This document shows positions 8,922 through 17,724 of a DNA stretch of 64,000 nt, piece after piece. Every line of letters starts with the position of its first letter. The stretch's first letter is position 1. The position numbers and the translations under genes are program-made. This DNA comes from Niallia taxi. GTDB taxonomy: Bacteria > Bacillota > Bacilli > Bacillales > Cytobacillaceae. Under the pieces are notes generated by a model, which was given only the letters and a program-made list of their open reading frames with translations, did no database searches and had not been told where the DNA came from. The DNA lies in assembly GCF_032818155.1 (NCBI RefSeq), contig NZ_CP102590.1:248001-312000 (forward strand). The letters are read 5' to 3'.

Positions 8922-9503
8922 TTAAATAAACGTAGTATAATCCTCCTGAAAATTTATATTAATAAAATGCTGTTTGTCAAAGTCTTCTACAAACTTCACG
9001 TTTATTTGCTGCAAAAACCTTTGCATCGATAATTCCTTCTGGCTTAACGCCTGATAGATTTTCTTCTGGATTCTTTTGTTATAAACAGCAATGAGCGGCT
9101 GCTGTTTTTTGTTAATGACGGGTACTACTGCATCATACCCATCCTGGATGTGTGAGAGTAGCTTTTCGATTGTTTTAGTTGTAATGAATGGGCTATCTAT
9201 AGGTAAAACAACGAACCATTCAGCGTTTTGTATAGCCATTACAGAATAAATGCCTGCTAGTGGACCGTATCCTTTAAACACATCAGCATCCTCGATTACA
9301 ATTATATCTTTTAATGATTGAAAGCTGCTTTTAATTTCCGGGTGTGCAACAAGATAGTTAGAAGAGGTGAATGGATGCAATGCATCAATAGAGTATTGGT
9401 AAAAATACTTGCCTTCTCTACTAGCAAAGGCCTTTTGGCTGCCAAATCTTCTTGATTGCCCACCAGCTAAAATAATCCCTGTATATATATGATTTAATGG
9501 CAC
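8922..9503 (-). CDS. mobA: Molybdenum cofactor guanylyltransferase MobA
   Basis: MobA transfers GMP from GTP to molybdopterin. The product is about 193 aa with the nucleotidyltransferase signature ILAGGQSRRFGSQKAF at residues 11-26 and the metal-binding acidic region VVLPIDSPFI. The start is GTG at 9503, supported by a GGAGGG site 6 bases upstream. It is convergent with the nar-nre-moe-mobB block, so it is a separate transcription unit in the same functional neighbourhood. Confidence 0.94.
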   Translation of the reverse strand: MPLNHIYTGIILAGGQSRRFGSQKAFASREGKYFYQYSIDALHPFTSSNYLVAHPEIKSSFQSLKDIIVIEDADVFKGYGPLAGIYSVMAIQNAEWFVVLPIDSPFITTKTIEKLLSHIQDGYDAVVPVINKKQQPLIAVYNKRIQKKIYQALSQKELSMQRFLQQINVKFVEDFDKQHFININFQEDYTTFI

Positions 9504-9612
9504 AGGATTCCCTCCTTTACTTTTGTATTTATATGGTTAATTACCTTCTATTATATAGATAACTAGACTTGAATAAAATGCTTATAAAGGTAAGTGGTGC
9601 TTGCTTTTTCCA

Positions 9613-9654
9613 CAAAAAAAACACTTACCAAATTCAATGTGAACAAGGTAAGTG
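9613..9654 (-). terminator. Terminator downstream of the 397-aa membrane protein gene
   Basis: An 8-bp inverted repeat (CACTTACC at 9622-9629, GGTAAGTG at 9647-9654) is followed on the minus strand by a U-rich run (9613-9621 in plus coordinates). A third GGTAAGTG copy lies at 9589-9596. Confidence 0.8.
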
Positions 9655-9662
9655 CTTTTGTA

Positions 9663-10856
9663 TCATGATAATGTTTTAACGAGAATACTTGCAATAATAA
9701 CAGATGCTACCGTAACTGTTGTGAAACCTCCGATTAACATTGGCGGAGATAATTCATTTAACAGGCGGTTTTCTTCTTCTTCTGTTCTACCGACACTGCG
9801 GCTTACTTCCTGACAAAGGATATAATCAGCTGGGAAGCCAAACATCGCAGTAAGGGCAAGTGACATTCCTTTGTATGGATGCCATTTCACTAATTTTGAA
9901 ACGATATAGCCACCAACTAGAATGCCGATTTCACCAATAATGATAATCGTAACAACCTGTGGGATAAAGTGCAGGAATTGTGTAAGGCTTACTTTGCTCA
10001 TGGAAGCTATTACGATAAAAATCGTTCCTAATACTGCGATACTTGAAGCCTTCGCTTTATCCATGATGTTTTCATTATAGAAGTTAACCTTAGTACCTAA
10101 TACACCGATGAACAAACACCAGATTGTTCCGCTTATACCAGTTAGTTCACCAAGAACGGTACCAAGCGACGCACCAACAAATAATTTAAACAATAAAATA
10201 TTCGCTGTATTGAACTCATATTTCTTTCTTTTCTTCGGTTCGCTGGCAACGGCCGCTCCATGGAGAGGCACCTCTGCAGCAGCAGCAATATAAGCACTTG
10301 AATCCGTTTGATCCCATTTATTACGAAGAATCAATGCATACTTACGAAGTAACATGGATGCTACTGGCAGACCAAATAATTTATGTACTGCTAAAACGAG
10401 TGCTGGTATTGCAACTAAATACTCAAAGCCAGACCCATTTAATGCCTCAGAAGTAACAATAAATGCAACGATTCCACCGACTAACGGGCCTGTACCAGCA
10501 ACAGCTGTTTCATAGCCAAAGAGCATGGTGATGATAGGTAAGACGAATAATAAGGCAACGAGAGAACCACCTAAAGCGATAAGGACGGCACGATATTGTT
10601 TAGCCATTAAGGTAAGAGGTATCAGTGTACCTAAATGAACAACAAGTGGACCTGTCAGCAAAGTCCCCATAGCACTAAATGAAGATGTATCTACGATATC
10701 GGCAGGGAATATTCCTGTCCAAATAAAAATAAGAAATCCTAATATTGCAATAAGTAACATTGGTACACGTGCACGCGTTAAAATGGAAACAACTTCCCCA
10801 ATAGCTATTAATGCAAGAACTAACATAGCTGCATAAACCGGTTCATTAATAGTCAT
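9663..10856 (-). CDS. Polytopic membrane protein, putative transporter
   Basis: The protein is about 397 aa with around ten hydrophobic segments and a charged cytoplasmic loop near residue 205 (EPKKRKKYEF). Glycine-rich re-entrant-like stretches (GTLLTGPLVVHLG, GTGPLVGGIVAFIV) recall anion or glutamate symporters. I do not recognise the exact family and the substrate is unknown. The start at 10856 is favoured over an upstream ATG because AGGAGGAT lies 6 bases in front. It is divergent from an Lrp-type regulator, a common pairing for amino-acid or keto-acid transporters. That functional link is inference. Confidence 0.65.
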   Translation of the reverse strand: MTINEPVYAAMLVLALIAIGEVVSILTRARVPMLLIAILGFLIFIWTGIFPADIVDTSSFSAMGTLLTGPLVVHLGTLIPLTLMAKQYRAVLIALGGSLVALLFVLPIITMLFGYETAVAGTGPLVGGIVAFIVTSEALNGSGFEYLVAIPALVLAVHKLFGLPVASMLLRKYALILRNKWDQTDSSAYIAAAAEVPLHGAAVASEPKKRKKYEFNTANILLFKLFVGASLGTVLGELTGISGTIWCLFIGVLGTKVNFYNENIMDKAKASSIAVLGTIFIVIASMSKVSLTQFLHFIPQVVTIIIIGEIGILVGGYIVSKLVKWHPYKGMSLALTAMFGFPADYILCQEVSRSVGRTEEEENRLLNELSPPMLIGGFTTVTVASVIIASILVKTLS

Positions 10857-11228
10857 GTAGATCCTCCTAATATACAATGAATAAAAATACAAGATTAAAA
10901 ATTTTCAGACTAAAAAAAATATAAAAAAATTTCTCCTTTCTCTGCAGTAAATCTCGATGTTTTTAAAGTCAGATGTAAAAATGCAAAATTCTGACTTTTT
11001 TACAATGATGAATACTATGAATAATAATTAATATTTTTATTTATATCACATCTTGTTACGAAATGTAAGTGTTTGAGGATAATTTCTTTAATTATTTAAC
11101 TAAATAAAAATAGTATTATTGCAAAATGAAATACATATTCTTTTTTATTTACTATTAAATATCAATATGGTTAAATACAGTCAACAATGCTTTTCTTATA
11201 TTGATAGAAAGCATACGAAAGAGAGGTC
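10857..11228. other. AT-rich divergent intergenic region
   Basis: About 370 bases separate the putative transporter (-) from the Lrp regulator (+). The stretch is very AT-rich with many A/T runs, as expected for divergent promoters and Lrp binding. I could not define a convincing -35/-10 pair or a symmetric operator, and no ORF with a ribosome binding site is present. Confidence 0.5.
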
Positions 11229-11714
11229 ATGATTAGGTTGTCGTCAAGTTATAGTGTCCCCAATTTAGTACTAGATGAAATTGATAAAACGATCCTTTCC
11301 ATGCTGCATGAAAATAGTCGAGTTTCTTATACTGATATTGCAAAAGAAGTGGATTTGTCCAGAGTTGCAGTCCAAATGCGCATTAATAATTTAACAGAAA
11401 AAGGCGTCATTGAAAAATTCACAACTGTTATTAATCCGACAAAAATCGGTATTCATGTATCTGCGTTTTTTAATGTTGAGGTAGAACCTCAATATTTAGA
11501 GGAGGTAGCGGCAAAGCTTGCTGAAGAGCATTCTGTCACAAGCTTGTATCATATGACAGGGCCAAGTAAATTACATATGCACGGTATCTTTGAAGATAAT
11601 CATGAAATGGAAAAGTTTATGACAGAAAAAATGTATCCACTTCGAGGCGTTGTAAGTGTAGATTGCCAAATCCTTATTAAAAGATATAAAAGCAGAATGG
11701 GTATGAAGCTGTAA
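11229..11714 (+). CDS. Lrp/AsnC-family transcriptional regulator
   Basis: The protein is about 161 aa, normal for the family. An N-terminal winged helix-turn-helix ([24 protein letters not shown], residues about 14-37) precedes the AsnC/RAM ligand-binding domain, which ends [13 protein letters not shown]. The start is uncertain: ATG 11229 sits only 2 bases from GAGAGG, and in-frame TTG 11238 has better spacing. It is divergent from the 397-aa membrane protein and may control it in response to an amino acid. The target is inferred from position only. Confidence 0.88.
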   Translation: MIRLSSSYSVPNLVLDEIDKTILSMLHENSRVSYTDIAKEVDLSRVAVQMRINNLTEKGVIEKFTTVINPTKIGIHVSAFFNVEVEPQYLEEVAAKLAEEHSVTSLYHMTGPSKLHMHGIFEDNHEMEKFMTEKMYPLRGVVSVDCQILIKRYKSRMGMKL

Positions 11715-11763
11715 TGACAATGAAATAAAGGCGAAAGAATGTAGTTATTCTTTCAACAGAACT

Positions 11764-11789
11764 CAGTTGTCAAAGGACAGCTGTTTTTT
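11764..11789 (+). terminator. Terminator after the Lrp-family gene
   Basis: An 8-bp stem, CAGTTGTC / GACAGCTG (one G-U pair), with loop AAAG is followed by six T residues. Confidence 0.88.
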
Positions 11790-11867
11790 GTATAGAAGGG
11801 GTCCTTATATAATAGGAAATAGGCTTAATTAAGCGACAAAATTGTCGATAAATAATAAGGATGATAA

Positions 11868-12065
11868 GACAATAACTCACATATTATAAGCCGTGATTTT
11901 GTTACAGGTAAAAAATTTCCTTTTTTTACGAAAAATCACGAGTTTATAATTGTAGGAGCCGAAGGAAAGCGTTACTATAAAAAGGTACAGAATATTATTA
12001 GAAAAGCCTTTAACAGACTATCCTCATCCACTGTTTTAAATGACTTGAAGGAACTGCTTAATTAG
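11868..12065 (+). pseudogene. Start-less coding-like remnant
   Basis: A 65-codon open frame between stops has no ATG, GTG or TTG codon. Its translation reads like a real protein C-terminus, with FIIVGAEGKRYYKKVQNIIRKAF (positions about 29-51) followed by a helical tail ending LNDLKELLN. No ribosome binding site precedes it. I do not recognise the family. It lies in the 400-base gap before the L,D-transpeptidase gene and is best read as the tail of a decayed gene. Confidence 0.4.
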
Positions 12066-12117
12066 TTATTTGAATTGGTTTTAAAGAATTTGCTTAAAAA
12101 GGTACGGAGGGTACAAT

Positions 12118-13569
12118 ATGGAGAATGGAGCACGTAATCTTATTGCAGATGACGAGAATAAAAGAGGAAACAGGTTCAACAAGAAGGGTAATTCGAAGCT
12201 TATTATTGGAATTGCCGCTGCCATTGTAGTAATAGCAATTATTTTAGGAGGATTTTTCTATTATCAAAGCACTCATTTTAATTCTCAAATAAAAATCAAC
12301 GGTATAAACATAGGCGGATTGACAGCTGACCAGGCATTAAAGAAATTAGGCTCAACTGAATACAAAAATGTCGTTTATATTGGAGAAGACAAAGTCTTTG
12401 ATGGTGAGGATACGAAAATAGAATATACAGATGATGACTTACCAAATATCAAAAAATTGTTAAAAAGCCAGCGGACATGGCTGCCTTCTTCCAAAGCAAA
12501 GGAATTTGAGTTGGAGCCAAGCACAGATGCTTCATCATTCGCGGAAATAAAGCATCAGCTCCAAGATGAGCTGACAGACAGAAATAAAAGCTTAACACCA
12601 CCAAAGGACGCACAAGCTGAGCTTAAAGATGGTAAAATTATCATTACAAAAAGTGAAGACGGCAAGCAATATGACATTGATGGACTTCTCAAGCAATATG
12701 AAAAACAGCAGTTTAAAAGTGAAATCCATTTGGAAGCTGCTTATATTACACCTATTAAAGAGGATAATCAAATTGTAAAACAAGAAGAGCAAAAACTACA
12801 AGAGCTTTTGGAACAAACAATTGATTACAAGGTACAGGATAAAACTTATGCTTTAAAAGGCAGTGATGTCATAAAAAATGCAACTATCACCAAGGATTTG
12901 AAAATTACTGTTGATCCAGGTGACATAGAAAATAAAGTAGCAGAAATAAATGACACTCAATCAACCTTAAATAAAAACTTTAGCTTTAAGACACATACAG
13001 GTTCAGTTATCCAAGTAAAAGGACAGGGATATGGATGGGCGCTAAATGAAGAACAAGAGGCTGCAAGTGTTCAAAAAGCCTTTGAAAATGGCGATAAATC
13101 CCTTTCTGCTTCTAATATTTACGGTAATGGCTGGACAAATGAAGGAATTGGTTATGAAACAACAGGCAACAACGGTATAGGCGATACGTATGCTGAAGTA
13201 TCCCTTGCAGAACAAAAAGCATGGATTTACAAAAACGGGAAATTAGTAGTAACAACAGATGTTGTAACAGGAAGACATAACACAAATGAAGATACACATC
13301 CAGGTGTATGGTATATCCTTTATAAACGAACACCATACACACTTAAAGGAACATCTGTTGGTCATGGCGGTGCATATGAGGTAGAAGTTGACTATTGGGC
13401 ACCATTTACAAACGATGGTCAAGGTTTCCACGATGCTAGCTGGAGAACAAACTGGGCAAGTGATGCCTATTTAACAGCAGGATCTGGTGGCTGTGTTAAT
13501 ACACCTGCAAACATAATGAAAAAAGTGTATGATAATCTTGACACATACGAACCCGTGATAGTTTATTAG
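12118..13569 (+). CDS. L,D-transpeptidase (YkuD) with peptidoglycan-binding domains
   Basis: The product, about 483 aa, crosslinks or anchors peptidoglycan by an L,D-transpeptidase reaction. A positively charged N-terminus is followed by one transmembrane helix (about residues 29-50), so the rest is extracytoplasmic. A long middle region resembles the repeated domain found before YkuD domains. The C-terminal catalytic domain starts near residue 358 and has the conserved His in GFHDASWR and the active-site motif SGGCVNTP with the nucleophilic Cys. It starts at ATG 12118 behind GGAGGG. It is a single gene with its own terminator downstream. Confidence 0.92.
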   Translation: MENGARNLIADDENKRGNRFNKKGNSKLIIGIAAAIVVIAIILGGFFYYQSTHFNSQIKINGINIGGLTADQALKKLGSTEYKNVVYIGEDKVFDGEDTKIEYTDDDLPNIKKLLKSQRTWLPSSKAKEFELEPSTDASSFAEIKHQLQDELTDRNKSLTPPKDAQAELKDGKIIITKSEDGKQYDIDGLLKQYEKQQFKSEIHLEAAYITPIKEDNQIVKQEEQKLQELLEQTIDYKVQDKTYALKGSDVIKNATITKDLKITVDPGDIENKVAEINDTQSTLNKNFSFKTHTGSVIQVKGQGYGWALNEEQEAASVQKAFENGDKSLSASNIYGNGWTNEGIGYETTGNNGIGDTYAEVSLAEQKAWIYKNGKLVVTTDVVTGRHNTNEDTHPGVWYILYKRTPYTLKGTSVGHGGAYEVEVDYWAPFTNDGQGFHDASWRTNWASDAYLTAGSGGCVNTPANIMKKVYDNLDTYEPVIVY

Positions 13570-13640
13570 TTTAAATGATGAGATTAGTAATTAGATAGAA
13601 TGGTTGCTTTGTAAGCATATATTTAAGGCAGCCATTTAAA

Positions 13641-13674
13641 AAGACAATTAAGCAATCTTAATTGTCTTTTTTTA
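13641..13674 (+). terminator. Terminator after the L,D-transpeptidase gene
   Basis: A perfect 12-bp stem, AAGACAATTAAG / CTTAATTGTCTT, with loop CAAT is followed by a T run. Confidence 0.92.
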
Positions 13675-13747
13675 TTACATCTGTTAAAAGCAATAAGTTC
13701 TTAATAACTATGAAAAGAGAGTAGAATAATCCTGCTCAATAGTATTA

Positions 13748-13773
13748 TTCGTATAATACTCATTTTACGAATA
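13748..13773. repeat. 26-bp palindromic element, copy 1
   Basis: The element has half-sites ATTCGTA (13747-13753) and TACGAAT (13766-13772). It matches copy 2 at 14311-14336 in inverted orientation at 23 of 26 positions, with only the central three bases differing. It could be a regulator binding site or the end of a decayed small element. Confidence 0.6.
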
Positions 13774-14310
13774 GTTGTTTTAGATTAAATTATTTTTAGA
13801 TTGAAGACAGCTTAGTTAACATAATAACGGGAATCACTAATATAAATGCACGTATCGCTGATTTTAAGCCAATTATATTCTGGAGCGATTTCCTAAAAAT
13901 TAATGGCTAATATGCATAAAATTTTCATATGTCGTAATTTGCCTAGTATTAACATGCATGTATTTTGGTTAATAAGTTAAAGATTTTATCTTAAAATCTA
14001 CAATAAATCATTTTTGTTAACAATAATCTTATGAAGGATTTATTATGGATCACCGTAATGAATGCTATTAAACAGGTTTGATCTATAAATAAAGTATAGA
14101 AATCAGAAATCAGTCACAATATCATTGAATAAATCTGTTTGAAAGCAGACTGCAATTGGTTCCCCTTCCCTTTTTTCCTGTTTGAATACGGATGCGTTTT
14201 AGCTGGAGTCATTGTCCGTAAAACCTTTAAATTAATCTGATTATCAAGATACCAAAGACCATTTTTCATTACACAAACCAACTTTACTATAATTAAATTA
14301 TGTAAACTAG

Positions 14311-14336
14311 TATTCGTAAAAATTGTATTATACGAA
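14311..14336. repeat. 26-bp palindromic element, copy 2 (inverted)
   Basis: This is the reverse-complement counterpart of 13748-13773, 538 bp away. It overlaps the left arm of the palindrome CGAACAATTGTTCG (14333-14346). Confidence 0.6.
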
Positions 14337-14346
14337 CAATTGTTCG
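14333..14346. promoter_or_regulatory. Perfect 14-bp palindrome, possible operator
   Basis: CGAACAATTGTTCG is an exact inverted repeat without spacer, typical in size of a dimeric repressor site. It is about 1.1 kb from the RpiR gene start and has no obvious promoter beside it, so the regulator is unknown. Confidence 0.4.
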
Positions 14347-14556
14347 GTTGTGTAAAAAAGGGCATTTTTTTGTTTGATAATAACATTTTCGTTTGCAAAT
14401 CGAAATCAAATTTTGAATCTAACGTTGATTTTAAGCCTTTTTCCAGGTGTTTTGACATCATATCACAGCAGCTACCTCTCTGCCATAAATCAGGATACAT
14501 TTAATAAGCGCTCCTACTCCAAGTAGAAACGCGAACAAAATGCGAACAGACGTAAT

Positions 14557-15480
14557 TTAGTACAATTGCTGTAAAACCTCTGCCCTTTTTAATTGGTTCA
14601 ATCGATTTTCTTGGTATTCCATTTGATACATTGCCGAAAAAAGGACATTTAATATGTAGTCAAATGCTATTTGCGAGGAATATGTAGCTATTTTTTCCAC
14701 TTCCTTCGTTTCTAAGCGAGGCACTGTGATGATTACATCAGCTAGATTACCAAGCTCACTTTCTGGTATAGAAGTTAGTAGCAGGATTGGTACCTTATGT
14801 TTTTTTATTAATTGTGCTGCATGTAAATCATTTATAGACTTTGCATCATAACTAATGAATAAGGCACAGTCCTCTGGCATAAGGTTTGCTGCGTTTAATG
14901 CCCATTCTTCCCGCTCCTTTGCAAGGACAGCATACTTGTTAATCTTCCAAAGCCTATTTTGAAAGCCCTCCGCTCGAATATGCGAATCACCTGCAGCAAA
15001 CAGAAAAATACGCTTGGCATGATATAAATGCTTTGTCATCTCCAGTAATGACTCTTCCTTTAACTGATGATATGTCTCTTTAATCGCTTGCTGCGACAAA
15101 TACATAATATCCTCACTTATATTCATAAGAGACGAGTCACCTTCAAATGGAATATCTGGATTTATTTCTTTATTTAAATCAGCTCTTTGTTCAATCGACT
15201 TTAAAAGCAGGATCTTAAACTCCTTAAAGCCTTTGATTCCCAGCTTTTGCACAAACCGAATGATCGATGCATTAGAGGTGTATGTTTTCCGAGCTAACTC
15301 TTGAATTGATATTTTTTCCATTAATGCTGTATTTTCTAGTATAAAATCAGCAATTGTTTTCTCTGTTGTCGTAAAATTTGTTTTGCTTTCAATCTGTCTT
15401 AACAACAAGCTTAAACGCTCCTTTACACCTGAACTATTGTTCCGGAAATCTCTCGAAAAATAAAAGAAATCCAGAACCAT
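14557..15480 (-). CDS. MurR/RpiR-family transcriptional regulator with SIS domain
   Basis: The protein is about 307 aa. The N-terminal HTH_6 region (FTTTEKTIADFILENTALMEKISIQELARKTYTSNASIIRF, about residues 35-75) is followed by a sugar-isomerase (SIS) ligand domain from about residue 130, where phosphosugars bind. An alternative GTG start 18 codons in is possible, since only a weak AGGTA precedes the first ATG. It is divergent from a Gfo/Idh/MocA oxidoreductase with 93 bases between them, so it probably controls that gene. The inducer is unknown. Confidence 0.9.
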   Translation of the reverse strand: MVLDFFYFSRDFRNNSSGVKERLSLLLRQIESKTNFTTTEKTIADFILENTALMEKISIQELARKTYTSNASIIRFVQKLGIKGFKEFKILLLKSIEQRADLNKEINPDIPFEGDSSLMNISEDIMYLSQQAIKETYHQLKEESLLEMTKHLYHAKRIFLFAAGDSHIRAEGFQNRLWKINKYAVLAKEREEWALNAANLMPEDCALFISYDAKSINDLHAAQLIKKHKVPILLLTSIPESELGNLADVIITVPRLETKEVEKIATYSSQIAFDYILNVLFSAMYQMEYQENRLNQLKRAEVLQQLY

Positions 15481-15573
15481 TTTACCTAAATAAGCGTTTC
15501 CATGATAGATAATAGTATTCTTCCTCTCCTGCCCCTATAATATAACTATCAAGAGTATTAAGGAGTGAAGATA

Positions 15574-16590
15574 ATGTTAACAATTGGCTATATTGGCAAT
15601 GGAAAAAGTACAAACCGTTATCATTTACCATTCGTTTTACAGCGCGATAATATTAAAGTAAAAACAATTTACCGTAGAAATGCCTCACGTGATGCTTGGG
15701 AGAAACATCCTGGTGTTAATTATACTACGAATTTGGATGAAATAATGAAGGATGAAGAAATTCAGTTAGTTGTTGTCAATACTTCGGTTGAGTCTCATTA
15801 TGAATATGCAAAAATGGCTTTAGATCATAATAAAAATGTTCTTGTAGAAAAGCCATTTATGCTGACAGCAAAAGAAGCGGAAGAAATTTATGCATATGCC
15901 AAAGAAAAAGGATTATTAGTGCAGTGTTATCAAAATCGCCGCTTCGATTCTGACTTTTTGACTGCTAAAAAGATTATGGAAAGTGGAAAATTAGGCGAGC
16001 TGCTTGAAGTAGAAATGCATTATGATTACTTCAGACCACAAACTCCAGAATCTACACACACATTTACGTACTATAATAGCTATTTATATGGACATGGCTG
16101 CCATACAATTGATCAAGTGATTTCGTATTTTGGCAAGCCAGATCATGTTCACTATGATGTTAGACAGCTGCTTGGCACTGGCCGTATGAATGATTATTTT
16201 GACTTAGATTTTTATTATGACAAGCTGAAGGTTTCCATTAAATCCAGCTTCTTCCGTTTAAAAGAGCGTCCAAGTTTCGTTCTTTACGGAAAAAAAGGTG
16301 TGTTTGTTAAACAAACGAAGGATCGCCAAGAGGAGCATTTAAAGCTGTTTTATATGCCTGACAATGAAGATTTCGGTATAGATTTACCAGAGCATTATGG
16401 CGTATTAACGTATTTAGACGAAGATGGCAACTATCATGAAGAAAAGGTTGTTTCCGAAGTCGGCGATTATGGCCGCGTCTATGATGGCATGTATCAGGCT
16501 ATTATTAATGGAGCAGACAAAATTATTAAAGATGAGCAAACCCTTCTAGCAATGGAAATTCTTGAAAAAGGAATTAGCTATTGTAAATAA
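15574..16590 (+). CDS. Gfo/Idh/MocA-family NAD(P)-dependent oxidoreductase (YhhX-like)
   Basis: The protein is about 338 aa. An N-terminal Rossmann domain (IGYIGNGKSTNRYHLPF) carries the EKPFML segment (Lys of the EKP motif, about residue 92), and a C-terminal alpha/beta domain follows. It most resembles E. coli YhhX (QNRRFDSDFLTAKK, HTIDQVISYFGKPDHV). The substrate is not known; relatives act on sugars or cyclitols. ATG 15574 is chosen because AAGGAGTG ends 6 bases upstream; an apparent upstream GTG lies inside that site. A regulator of the RpiR sugar-phosphate type is divergent. Confidence 0.88.
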   Translation: MLTIGYIGNGKSTNRYHLPFVLQRDNIKVKTIYRRNASRDAWEKHPGVNYTTNLDEIMKDEEIQLVVVNTSVESHYEYAKMALDHNKNVLVEKPFMLTAKEAEEIYAYAKEKGLLVQCYQNRRFDSDFLTAKKIMESGKLGELLEVEMHYDYFRPQTPESTHTFTYYNSYLYGHGCHTIDQVISYFGKPDHVHYDVRQLLGTGRMNDYFDLDFYYDKLKVSIKSSFFRLKERPSFVLYGKKGVFVKQTKDRQEEHLKLFYMPDNEDFGIDLPEHYGVLTYLDEDGNYHEEKVVSEVGDYGRVYDGMYQAIINGADKIIKDEQTLLAMEILEKGISYCK

Positions 16591-16592
16591 GC

Positions 16593-16635
16593 AGACAAAA
16601 AGACCTTCACAATGAATGTGTTGGTCTTTTTGTCT
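16593..16635. terminator. Bidirectional terminator between convergent genes
   Basis: A perfect 13-bp stem, AGACAAAAAGACC / GGTCTTTTTGTCT, separates the oxidoreductase and HAD genes. A and T runs on each side serve both strands. The right arm touches the stop codon of the HAD gene. Confidence 0.9.
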
Positions 16636-17471
16636 TATATAAGTCCGTATTTCTTAAAGCTATTATAAATCCCGTCTTCATCATGGCGATCTGTAATATC
16701 AGCTGCTGCTCTCTTCACTTCCTCATTAGCATTGCCCATGGCAATCCCATATTGAACAAATGAAAGCATTTCAATATCATTCAGCCCATCTCCAAATGCA
16801 AACGTATTTTCTTTGTTTATGTCTAAATGCTGAATGATCTTCTCAATTGCAGTTGCTTTATGTACCCCTAATAACGATATCTCCCCACTATTTTCACCGA
16901 AAAACGGTACTGTGCTTGGAATGACCGTAAACATTGTTGAAAATTGCTGGCTGATCTTCTCAATAGGATAATCAGATCCTAAAAAAGCTACCTTATTGAT
17001 ATCTTCTCTTACTATCTCATCTTCTTCTATTAAACTGTCATAAAAGGACTGCAGCCAATTCTGCAGCTCCTCTTTTGACTCTTGCTGTACTACTAGTAAA
17101 GAATCAATTATACCCCTTATTCGCTGCTTACAGCTTTTACTAGCAAATAATCCAGCATTGGATTCAAAAAAGAAGTCGATTTTCTGCTCATTAAAATAAT
17201 CGATTAATGTATGCAGGTCCTCCTTCACGATTACATCATGTGAAAATACAGTTCCATCTAGCTCGATATAACCACCTGCTGCTCCAACAATTCCATCAAA
17301 ACCAATATCTATTACTTCTGGAAACAAAATTGATTTAGATCTTCCTGTACATAAAAGAACTAAATGACCGTTTCTCCTAGCTGTTTGTATTGCTTGAATA
17401 GCTGAATAAGGAATTACCCCATTATCTGTTACAAGTGTTCCGTCTACATCCATAAAAATAATTTTTTGCAT
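16635..17471 (-). CDS. Cof-type HAD-IIB phosphatase
   Basis: The protein is about 278 aa. HAD motif I is FMDVDGTLV (residues 6-14, nucleophile Asp8), motif II is LLCTGRS and motif IV is FGDGLNDIEML. The substrate of Cof-type enzymes varies (sugar phosphates, FMN, pyridoxal phosphate) and cannot be read from the sequence. ATG 17471 is favoured over the upstream TTG at 17504 because the product then starts right before the HAD motif, with GGGTGTGG in front. It is a single gene, convergent with the oxidoreductase. Confidence 0.9.
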   Translation of the reverse strand: MQKIIFMDVDGTLVTDNGVIPYSAIQAIQTARRNGHLVLLCTGRSKSILFPEVIDIGFDGIVGAAGGYIELDGTVFSHDVIVKEDLHTLIDYFNEQKIDFFFESNAGLFASKSCKQRIRGIIDSLLVVQQESKEELQNWLQSFYDSLIEEDEIVREDINKVAFLGSDYPIEKISQQFSTMFTVIPSTVPFFGENSGEISLLGVHKATAIEKIIQHLDINKENTFAFGDGLNDIEMLSFVQYGIAMGNANEEVKRAAADITDRHDEDGIYNSFKKYGLI

Positions 17472-17724
17472 GTCCACACCCGCTTTAATTAAGTTTTTTA
17501 ACAAAGCTTACTACTAAAAATTATATCATCTATTCACACAGAAAAATTATCCATTTGAAAAAGAAAAGATCTTACAAATAGTATGATATGTAGAGGATAA
17601 AGTGCTATAATAAAAATGTAAGTACATATGTTCCCTATTGAAATACACGAGAGGTCGGAAGCTCCCCCTCCCTATCTATAAATTCAAACGAAAAGATTTT
17701 GTTATCCTGATAAGAGGTGTGATA

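Larger units (their letters stand above)
13675..14556. other. AT-rich region of about 880 bp without a supported gene
   Basis: No reading frame here combines a ribosome binding site with protein-like sequence. The longest frame (14114-14500, minus) encodes 128 aa of unconvincing composition. The region contains two inverted copies of a 26-bp palindromic element (13748-13773 and 14311-14336) and an adjoining 14-bp perfect palindrome, listed separately. Confidence 0.6.

Noticed and set aside
11790..12117. c-di-AMP (ydaO-type) riboswitch before the L,D-transpeptidase gene
   Set aside because: Such riboswitches often precede cell-wall enzymes and AGGAGCCGAAGGAAAGCG caught the eye, but the conserved core segments and pairing pattern are not there.
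14114..14500. 128-aa minus-strand frame in the gene-poor region
   Set aside because: It has no good ribosome binding site, patchy composition and spans the palindromic elements, so it is more likely chance.
17530..17575. difSL-like site upstream of xerS
   Set aside because: The match to the streptococcal site is partial and three bases shorter in the middle, too weak in AT-rich DNA to list as a feature.
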